A stretch of DNA of 10,991 nt, from NCBI GenBank assembly GCA_021781775.1, contig JAJXWE010000020.1, forward strand, positions 1-10,991. The letters run 5' to 3'. The position numbers and the translations under genes are program-made. Source of the DNA: Pseudomonadota bacterium (GTDB lineage Bacteria; Pseudomonadota; Gammaproteobacteria; Steroidobacterales; Steroidobacteraceae). Of this stretch, positions 4,895 through 10,991 are shown piece by piece; the first letter of the stretch is position 1; every line of letters begins with the position of its first letter. Below the pieces are notes generated by a model that saw only the letters and a program-made list of their open reading frames with translations, ran no database searches and had not been told where the DNA came from.

Positions 4895-7645
4895 ATGAGC
4901 GAATCCGCAGATCTGGCCCTCGTTGACGGCTCCTCGTATCTCTATCGCGCATTCCACGCGCTGCCACCGCTCACCAACGCGGCCGGCGAGCCCACCGGGG
5001 CTCTGCTCGGTGTACTCAACATGCTCGCCAAGCTGCTGAAGGAGCATGCGCCCAGGAGTATCGCCGTCGTGTTCGACGCGCCGGGGCGCACCTTCCGGGA
5101 TGAGCTGTTCGCCGCCTACAAGGCACACCGGCCGTCGATGCCGCCGGAGTTGCGCGCGCAGATCACACCGCTACTCGAGATCATAGCGGCCCAGGGTCTG
5201 CCGCTGCTGCGTATCGAGGGCGTCGAGGCCGACGACGTCATCGGCACGCTGGCCCGTCGCGCCGCGCAGGAAGGGCAACGGGTGTTGATTTCGACCGGCG
5301 ACAAGGACATGGCCCAGCTGGTCGATGGCTCGATCACGCTCATCAACACGATGAACAACACCGTGCTCGACCGGGACGGAGTCAAGGCCAAGTTCGACGT
5401 CACGCCCGAGCAGATCGTGGATTATCTCGCGCTCGCCGGCGATAGCTCGGACAACATACCCGGCATCGACAAGGTGGGACCAAAGACGGCGGCCAAGTTG
5501 CTCGGGCAATTCGGCTCGCTCGACAATCTCATCGCGCACCTGGCGGAAGTGCCCGGCAAGGTCGGCGAGAACCTGCGCTCCGGCCTCGAGACGCTCGAAC
5601 TTTCGCGCAAGCTCGCGACCATCCGCACCGATCTGGACTTGCCGCTCACCCCGGAGGCGCTGCAACCCGGCCCGGCGGATCTTGCCAGGCTGCGCGAGCT
5701 TTACGCGCGCTATGGGCTGCGCGCCCTGCTACGCCAGCTCGACGTCCCGGCAGAGGAAACGCCCTCGGCGGCGCCGGCCGCGGAGCCGACGCATGCAGAC
5801 CTCGAGCCGCGCCCGGCGACGCTGCCCGAGCCGGTTCCCCGTCACTACCACACGGTACTCACGCGTGCCGACCTGGACCAGTGGATCGAGAAATTGCGCA
5901 CGGCCGAGCTGATCGCTTTCGACACCGAGACCACGAGCCTTGATTACATGCGGGCCCGGATCGTCGGCGTATCGTTCTGCGTCGCATCGGGCGAAGCCGC
6001 GTACGTCCCGCTGGCCCATGACTACGCCGGTGCGCCGGTGCAGCTCGAGCGCGAGGTGGTGCTCGCGGCGTTGCGCCCGATGCTTCAGTGCGAGTCCCCG
6101 GCCAAGCTCGGTCACCACCTGAAATACGACGCGCACGTGCTCGCCAATCACGGCATCGAGCTCGGCGGCATGCGCTACGACAGCATGCTCGAATCGTACG
6201 TGTGGGACAGCGTGGCGACGCGACACGACATGGATTCCGCGGCACGTAAGTATCTCGGCATCGAGACCATCCACTACGAGGATGTGGCCGGGAAGGGCGC
6301 CAAGGCCATCCCGTTCAGCCAGGTGCCGATCGAGCGCGCTGCCGAATACGCCGCCGAGGACGCCGATGTCACGCTGCAACTGCATCGGAGCCTGTGGCCG
6401 AGAATATCCGCCGTACCCGCGCTGAAGCGCCTCTACGAAGAGATTGAGCAGCCGCTGGTCCCGGTGCTGCTGCGCATGGAGCGGCACGGCGTCCTGGTCG
6501 ACCGCGAGCGATTGCATGCGCAGAGCGGCGAGCTCGCGACACGCCTCGTCGAGCTGACCGAGCAGGCGCATGCCGAGGCCGGCGCACCGTTCAACATCGA
6601 CTCGCCGAAGCAGCTGCAGCAGGTGCTGTTTGAGAAGCTGGGCCTGCCGGTGCTGCGCAAGACCCCGACCGGTCAGCCGTCCACCGCCGAGGATGTGCTG
6701 GAGGAGCTCTCGGCCGGCTACCCTCTGCCGCGCACCGTGCTCGAGTACCGAGCGCTCGCAAAACTCAAATCCACCTACACCGAGAAGCTTCCGGAACTGA
6801 TCAACCCCGACACGGCGCGGATCCACACCTCGTACCACCAGGCCGTCGCTCAGACCGGCCGGCTCTCCTCGACTGATCCGAATCTGCAGAACATCCCGAT
6901 CCGCACACCCGAGGGCCGGCGCATCCGCCAGGCATTCGTCGCTCCGCCCGGGCAGCTGCTGCTCGCGGCCGACTATTCGCAGATCGAGCTGCGCATCATG
7001 GCGCATCTGTCCGGCGACGAGGGCCTGCTGCGCGCATTCGCCGAGGAGCAGGACGTGCACCAGGCCACAGCCGCGGAAGTGTTCGGCGCGGCGCTCGAAG
7101 CGGTAACGCCCGATCAGCGCCGCCTCGCCAAGACCATCAACTTCGGACTGATCTACGGTATGTCGGCGTTCGGTCTCGCCCGCCAGCTCGGCATCGACCG
7201 GGGCGCGGCACAACGTTACGTGGATCGCTACTTCGATCGCTATCCGGGCGTGCGTCGCTTCATGGAAGAAACGCGCACGCAGGCTCGGGAGCAGGGGTAC
7301 GTCGAGACGGTGTTCGGACGGCGACTGTATCTGCCGGACATCCGCTCCGGCAACACGCAGATCCGTCAGTATGCCGAACGTAGCGCCATCAACGCGCCCA
7401 TGCAGGGCACGGCAGCGGACATCATCAAGCGCGCCATGATCGCCGTCGATGCCTGGTGCCGCGAGCACACCGGGCAGGCGTGCTTGATCATGCAGGTGCA
7501 CGACGAACTGGTGCTGGAGGTTCCCCGCGAGCACCTCGAGACGGTGCGCGCCGCGGTCCGCACGTGCATGAGTTCGGCGGCAACCCTGCGGGTGCCGCTA
7601 CGGGTGGAGATCGGCGCCGGCGCCAACTGGGACGAGGCGCACTGA
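4895..7645 (+). CDS. polA: DNA polymerase I
   Basis: This 916-residue enzyme fills gaps and removes RNA primers in lagging-strand synthesis and acts in excision repair. All three domains are present. The 5'-3' flap exonuclease is at about 1-285, with FDAPGRTFRDE, EADDVIG, STGDKDMAQLV and the helix-hairpin-helix GIDKVGPKTAAKLL. A Pro/Ala/Glu-rich linker covers 285-315. The 3'-5' proofreading domain, about 320-505, keeps its acids D343 and E345 (FDTET), D412 (KYDAHVL) and D489 (YAAED). The polymerase domain is about 520-916: motif A ADYSQIELR with D693, motif B RRLAKTINFGLIYG with R742, K746 and Y754, and motif C QVHDELV with H869 and D870. Numbering runs 12 behind the E. coli enzyme of 928 residues, so nothing is missing. 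Proofreading looks active. The ATG follows a TATACT hexamer with no ribosome binding site. Confidence 0.98.
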   Translation: MSESADLALVDGSSYLYRAFHALPPLTNAAGEPTGALLGVLNMLAKLLKEHAPRSIAVVFDAPGRTFRDELFAAYKAHRPSMPPELRAQITPLLEIIAAQGLPLLRIEGVEADDVIGTLARRAAQEGQRVLISTGDKDMAQLVDGSITLINTMNNTVLDRDGVKAKFDVTPEQIVDYLALAGDSSDNIPGIDKVGPKTAAKLLGQFGSLDNLIAHLAEVPGKVGENLRSGLETLELSRKLATIRTDLDLPLTPEALQPGPADLARLRELYARYGLRALLRQLDVPAEETPSAAPAAEPTHADLEPRPATLPEPVPRHYHTVLTRADLDQWIEKLRTAELIAFDTETTSLDYMRARIVGVSFCVASGEAAYVPLAHDYAGAPVQLEREVVLAALRPMLQCESPAKLGHHLKYDAHVLANHGIELGGMRYDSMLESYVWDSVATRHDMDSAARKYLGIETIHYEDVAGKGAKAIPFSQVPIERAAEYAAEDADVTLQLHRSLWPRISAVPALKRLYEEIEQPLVPVLLRMERHGVLVDRERLHAQSGELATRLVELTEQAHAEAGAPFNIDSPKQLQQVLFEKLGLPVLRKTPTGQPSTAEDVLEELSAGYPLPRTVLEYRALAKLKSTYTEKLPELINPDTARIHTSYHQAVAQTGRLSSTDPNLQNIPIRTPEGRRIRQAFVAPPGQLLLAADYSQIELRIMAHLSGDEGLLRAFAEEQDVHQATAAEVFGAALEAVTPDQRRLAKTINFGLIYGMSAFGLARQLGIDRGAAQRYVDRYFDRYPGVRRFMEETRTQAREQGYVETVFGRRLYLPDIRSGNTQIRQYAERSAINAPMQGTAADIIKRAMIAVDAWCREHTGQACLIMQVHDELVLEVPREHLETVRAAVRTCMSSAATLRVPLRVEIGAGANWDEAH

Positions 7646-7648
7646 GCG

Positions 7649-7683
7649 CCTGGCGGCCGGCCCGAGAAGGCTCGGCCGCCAGG
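7649..7683. terminator. Strong hairpin between convergent polA and BNR gene
   Basis: CCTGGCGGCCG at 7649-7659 pairs perfectly with CGGCCGCCAGG at 7673-7683, an 11-bp GC stem. The interior can extend with GCC/GGC. It begins 3 nt after the polA stop and lies about 46 bp beyond the end of the convergent propeller gene. Being symmetrical, it could serve both strands. Neither flank has a T tract, so it is an atypical terminator, or a 3'-end stabilising structure used with Rho. Confidence 0.5.
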
Positions 7684-7729
7684 TTCCGAACCCGGGCCTG
7701 GTGGCTGCGCGCTCGTGCGACGCGAACGG

Positions 7730-10700
7730 TCAGTGATTCATGACCTTGCGCGCGGCAGCGACTTCGGACTGCAGCCGGGTGACGCCCGCCGCCGCATCGT
7801 GGATGTACCCGTCGGCCACCTCGACCATCGACGGGGTGGGCGGAACGAAGGCCGTGCTCACCTGCGTCGCGATCGAGGTCAACCAGGAGCGCAGCCGGCC
7901 GGGGTACACCAGGGCCCCCTCGCTCGACTGGATCCGCAGGTCCACCAGTCCGTCAATGTCGTGCCGCAGTTCCTTCAGCGCCGGCGCGGCTGCCGCAGAC
8001 GACACGCGCTTGTCGGCGATCGCCTTCTCGAGTGCGCTGCGCGCATCGATGGCCCGGTTGAGGTTCGAATCGAGCCGGTTCAGGGCCGCATGGATGCGCA
8101 TCAGCAGATCGAAGCGCTGCTCGAGCTGCGCCTGGGTCGTGTGCAGTCGCGGGTCGAGCTTGACGACGAATGACTGCTTCTGCGACACGTTGCCATAGGT
8201 CAGGATTGCATGGTACGTCCCGGGCACCACCTTGGGACCGACCGGCAGGGCGGCCGCGAAGAACGAGTTGTAGATGCCCTTCACGTCGACCGCTTCGGGA
8301 TACCTCAGGTCCCACAGAAAGCGGTTCATGCCCGGCTTCACGGCCGTCGCCCGATAGGCCTTCTGGGCGTGCGCCTTGCCAGGATTCTGCGACAGCGGCT
8401 TCGGCTTGCCGTTGGCCTTCAGGTGCAGCGTGTAGCTGCGGATCAGCCGGCCTGCGGCGTCGGTGAAGGTCAGCTTCGCCGGTATCGAGCCGTTGTAGGC
8501 GGCCGGCAGGTGGAAGAACACCGTCACCCCCGGGGGGAGGTTCTGGCCGCCGGGACCCGGCGGGCCGAAGCTGAACAGGCGGCGCGTGACGAGCCACGCC
8601 TGCTGCGGCTTGAACAGGTAGGACGCATCGCTCGCAACGCGAGCCGTGCTCAGCTGCTCGAGGAACTGCAGGTTGTCGAGCACCCAGAAGCCGCGCCCGA
8701 AGGTTGCGAGCACGACGGCGTGCTGTTGCGGCTGGATCTCCACGTCATCGACGCGCACCGCGGGCAGGTTGCGTGTCAGCGGCTGCCACTGCCGCCCCCC
8801 GTTCAGACTGAAATACACCGTCGCGCTGGTGCCCGCGAACAGCAGATCGGGGGCATTCGGGTCCTGTCGCACGCTCTCGACGTACTGGTCATGCGGCAGC
8901 CCCGTGGTGATCCGCGTCCAGTGTCGGCCGAAATCGGTCGTTTTGTATACGTAGGGATGGAAATCGTCCCAGTCATACCGGCTGGCGGACACATAGGCGG
9001 TGCCCTCTGCAGTGTGCGACGGTTCGATGCAGGTGATCGTAGACCAGGTCGGCAGCTTCGGCGGTCGCACCTCGCTCCAGTGTCCACCGCCGTTGGTCGT
9101 GACATAGACTAGGCCGTCATCCGAGCCCGTCCAGATGATCTTATCCGTGAGCGGCGAGAAGGCCACCGAGGACAAGGTGTCGAACATCTCCTCTCCGGTC
9201 ACATCGGCGCTGATGGGGCCGCCCGGTCGCGCCTGCTTGCTCTTGTCGTTGCGGGTGAGATCGGGACTGATCCGTGTCCAGTCGATGCCGCCGTCGGTGG
9301 TCTTGAACAGCACGTTCGCGCCGATCAGCAGCTCCTTCGGGTTGTTTGGCGCGAACACCACGGGGTGATGGATCCAGCCGTAGCGGTACTTGAGCTTTGA
9401 GCCGGCGAGTCCGAATTTGTAGGTCGGCCACGGACTGACGTTCGTGATGAGGCCCGTTCTGCGATTTTCCTTCCACTGCAGGCTGTAGTACCCGCTGCCG
9501 TAGGTGACCCAGGGACGGCCCGGTGTCGGCACTACCCAGCTCATCTCCGCACCCTGAACGTTCTTCCAGACCGGCGGGATGACCCCGGTCGGCATCGCGC
9601 TCGGGGCCTCGACCGAGTTGCGGTCCTGTTGCGCACCGTAGATATGGAACGGGAACTGGTTGTCGAGATCGGCGTGGTAGAACTGGCCGGTCGGCTGATT
9701 GGTCTCCGAGCTCCATGCCTTGCCCCCGTTCTGGCTGACGGTTGCGCCGCCGTCGTTGCCCTCGATGAACAGCTGCGGATTGTTCGGGTTGATCCAGAGC
9801 ACATGATTGTCGCCATGCGGCGGATGCAGCGCGGTGAGCTTCTTGCCGCCGTCATGCGAGACATAGACCCCCACGTTGGGCAGATAGATCGTGTTCGGAT
9901 CCTTCGGGTCGACGAACACGGTCATGTAATAGAACGCCCGCTGGGTGATGTCCATGCTGTTGTTGATGAGCGTCCAGCTCCGGCCGGCATCATCGGAACG
10001 GAACAGGCCGCCCGCCTGTCCCTGGTAATTCGCCTGAATCAGTGCATAAAGCACGTTGGGATCGCTCGGCGCCACCGCGACGCCCACTTTGCCGAAAATG
10101 CCACCCGGCAGTCCCGGACGGTGCGTGATGTTGGTCCAGTGCGCCCCACCGTCGGTCGTCTTGTAAAGACCGCTGCCCGGCCCGCCGCTCGAGAACGTCC
10201 AGTGCCTGCGCGACATCTGCCACATAGCGGCGTACAGCACATCGGGGTTGGAAGGATCCATCGCCATGCTGATCGCGCCCGTATCGTCGTTCACATAGAG
10301 AATCTTCTTCCACGTCTTGCCGCCATCGGTGCTCTTGAACACCCCGCGCTGTGGGTTGCGGCCGAAGAGGTGTCCGAGCGCCGCCACGTACACGACGTCC
10401 GGATGATGTGGATCGACGAGAATCCAGCTGATGATGTGCGTCTTGCCGAGCCCGATGTACTTCCAGCTCTTGCCGCCGTCGGTGCTCTTGTACATCCCTT
10501 CGCCGGTAAGAACGGTGTTACGCGGAGCCGAATCACCCGTGCCGACGTAGATGATCTTCGGATCGGAAGGCGCAATGGCCATGGCACCGATGTTGCCGGT
10601 CTTGAAGTACTTGTCGGAGATGTTCCTCCAGCTGCTGCCGTAGTTCCGGCTCTCCCAGACGCCGCCACCGGCCGTGCCCATGTAATAGACATTCGGCTGG

Positions 10701-10864
10701 TCGGCGATGCCAGCCACCGCCGTCACGCGGCCGCCGGTGTACGGGCCGACGCTGCGCCAGTGCAGCGCGCCCGTGAGCGCAATGGCCGGCAGGGGCGCGG
10801 CGGTCGCAACCGAAAGCCCCAGGGACAAAAATGAGAGCAGCGCAACGTAACGTGCCTTGAGCAT
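7730..10864 (-). CDS. Large exported Asp-box/BNR beta-propeller protein (VPS10/sortilin-like)
   Basis: This is a 1044-residue secreted or periplasmic protein. Residues 1-23 are a signal peptide (ending VATAA). Roughly eleven Asp-box motifs (S/T-x-D/N-x-G-x-x-W) follow, for example at 127-134, 178-185, 236-243, 290-297, 522-529, 589-596, 642-649 and 686-693, a number that fits two beta-propellers. The opening LHWRSVGPYTGGRVTAVAGI and GTAGGGVWES are typical of a large family often labelled glycosyl hydrolase or VPS10-domain protein. I see no sialidase FRIP motif or catalytic triad, so binding or scaffolding is as likely as catalysis. Residues about 740-905 look beta-rich and 905-1040 helical; neither is recognised. 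The ATG at 10864 has GAGG 9 nt upstream and starts the signal peptide. Upstream ATGs at 10897 and 10915 lie in or by the IS-like sequence and are rejected. There is one Cys, C612. Confidence 0.88.
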   Translation of the reverse strand: MLKARYVALLSFLSLGLSVATAAPLPAIALTGALHWRSVGPYTGGRVTAVAGIADQPNVYYMGTAGGGVWESRNYGSSWRNISDKYFKTGNIGAMAIAPSDPKIIYVGTGDSAPRNTVLTGEGMYKSTDGGKSWKYIGLGKTHIISWILVDPHHPDVVYVAALGHLFGRNPQRGVFKSTDGGKTWKKILYVNDDTGAISMAMDPSNPDVLYAAMWQMSRRHWTFSSGGPGSGLYKTTDGGAHWTNITHRPGLPGGIFGKVGVAVAPSDPNVLYALIQANYQGQAGGLFRSDDAGRSWTLINNSMDITQRAFYYMTVFVDPKDPNTIYLPNVGVYVSHDGGKKLTALHPPHGDNHVLWINPNNPQLFIEGNDGGATVSQNGGKAWSSETNQPTGQFYHADLDNQFPFHIYGAQQDRNSVEAPSAMPTGVIPPVWKNVQGAEMSWVVPTPGRPWVTYGSGYYSLQWKENRRTGLITNVSPWPTYKFGLAGSKLKYRYGWIHHPVVFAPNNPKELLIGANVLFKTTDGGIDWTRISPDLTRNDKSKQARPGGPISADVTGEEMFDTLSSVAFSPLTDKIIWTGSDDGLVYVTTNGGGHWSEVRPPKLPTWSTITCIEPSHTAEGTAYVSASRYDWDDFHPYVYKTTDFGRHWTRITTGLPHDQYVESVRQDPNAPDLLFAGTSATVYFSLNGGRQWQPLTRNLPAVRVDDVEIQPQQHAVVLATFGRGFWVLDNLQFLEQLSTARVASDASYLFKPQQAWLVTRRLFSFGPPGPGGQNLPPGVTVFFHLPAAYNGSIPAKLTFTDAAGRLIRSYTLHLKANGKPKPLSQNPGKAHAQKAYRATAVKPGMNRFLWDLRYPEAVDVKGIYNSFFAAALPVGPKVVPGTYHAILTYGNVSQKQSFVVKLDPRLHTTQAQLEQRFDLLMRIHAALNRLDSNLNRAIDARSALEKAIADKRVSSAAAAPALKELRHDIDGLVDLRIQSSEGALVYPGRLRSWLTSIATQVSTAFVPPTPSMVEVADGYIHDAAAGVTRLQSEVAAARKVMNH

Positions 10865-10885
10865 GGCGGATCGCCTCGTGCTGTA

Positions 10886-10991
10886 AATCGGATTCATTCT
10901 AGTGTAGTGCTTCATTCTGTTTGGTACTTAAGCGGCTATTGGCCCGAATGACCTTTTGCAGGATGTCGCGAGCGCTCTTGGTCCAAATGAA
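10886..10991 (-). mobile_element. Terminal part of an insertion sequence, inner boundary inferred
   Basis: The transposase tail implies that an IS element enters the window from the right. IS630-type elements insert at TA. Between the transposase stop and the propeller start codon the only TA lies at 10884-10885, so I place the likely element end there. The copies of TTCATTCT at 10893-10900 and 10911-10918 (18 bp apart) may belong to its terminal region. The matching inverted repeat at the other end lies outside the window, so the boundary is unproven. Confidence 0.4.
10899..10991 (-). CDS. C-terminal end of a probable IS630-type transposase (partial)
   Basis: On the minus strand the open frame from the window edge to the TAG at 10899-10901 encodes 31 residues: FIWTKSARDILQKVIRANSR, then LSTKQNEALH. 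The pattern WTKSA-DIL-KV-RA resembles the extreme C-terminus of IS630/Tc1-like DDE transposases. The bulk of the protein lies outside the window, so the catalytic acids cannot be checked. It is on the same strand as the propeller gene and ends 34 bp before that gene's start codon, where no other gene would normally supply the leader. Identification rests on a short stretch and memory of the family; another transposase family is possible. Confidence 0.62.
   Translation of the reverse strand, partial: FIWTKSARDILQKVIRANSRLSTKQNEALH

Noticed and set aside
5729..7534. A 601-codon open frame on the minus strand inside polA
   Set aside because: It is fully antisense to a polA gene with every catalytic motif intact. 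Long antisense frames are expected in GC-rich codon usage, and the product shows no recognisable domain.
10300..10500. Near-identical DNA stretches suggesting a nucleotide repeat
   Set aside because: They are successive Asp-box codons (Ser-Thr-Asp-Gly-Gly-Lys) of the propeller protein, a protein-level repeat and not a separate DNA element.
9629..10834. A 401-codon open frame on the plus strand opposite the propeller gene
   Set aside because: Mirror of the Asp-box repeats, rich in Arg, His and Val with no domain. The minus-strand gene has the signal peptide and motifs.
10865..10915. Earlier starts for the propeller protein at 10897 and 10915
   Set aside because: They would add up to 17 residues before a good signal peptide, have no ribosome binding site, and lie largely in the probable IS sequence.
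1..10991. tRNA, rRNA, CRISPR, riboswitch, phage or defence islands
   Set aside because: No regularly spaced repeats, cloverleaf-like segments or recognisable defence proteins were seen on either strand; nearly all of the window is accounted for by the listed genes.

Overview
This is a GC-rich chromosomal segment from a proteobacterium, most likely a gammaproteobacterium. That placement rests on UbiK next to AmtB, an LptM lipoprotein, a DNA polymerase I with all three domains, and PaaI/YdiI-type thioesterase and zeta-class GST enzymes. The sequence alone does not give the genus. Most of the window is core metabolism and information processing. The right edge holds a large secreted beta-propeller protein and the tail of an insertion sequence.

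Layout, left to right: (1) the 5' part of ubiK on the minus strand, running off the left edge. (2) A 240-bp divergent region with two NtrC-type inverted repeats and a near-consensus sigma-54 promoter driving amtB. (3) amtB, closed by a strong intrinsic terminator. (4) A small exported DUF4124 protein. (5) A beta-hydroxyacid dehydrogenase of the HIBADH family, facing maleylacetoacetate isomerase (maiA) with only 8 bp between their stop codons. (6) Divergent from maiA, a hotdog thioesterase overlapping lptM by ATGA, followed by polA. (7) A strong hairpin between the convergent ends of polA and a 1044-residue Asp-box/BNR protein on the minus strand. (8) The last 31 codons of a probable IS630-type transposase, entering from the right edge on the same strand and ending 34 bp before the propeller gene's start codon.

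Functional links: the clearest regulatory logic is nitrogen control of the ammonium channel. AmtB keeps the conserved C-terminal tail that binds GlnK, but no glnK lies beside it here. maiA belongs to tyrosine/homogentisate catabolism, and the HIBADH-type enzyme to short hydroxyacid metabolism; their proximity is convergent and not an operon. The thioesterase and lptM are probably translationally coupled, and LptM would assist assembly of the LPS export translocon in the outer membrane.

I see no tRNA, rRNA, CRISPR array, phage or defence system, and no clearly new multi-gene system. The points most worth a second look are the complete NtrC/sigma-54 module without glnK, the IS end placed directly in front of the propeller gene, that protein's unassigned C-terminal third, and two start codons (thioesterase and polA) that sit just after -10-like hexamers with no Shine-Dalgarno sequence.
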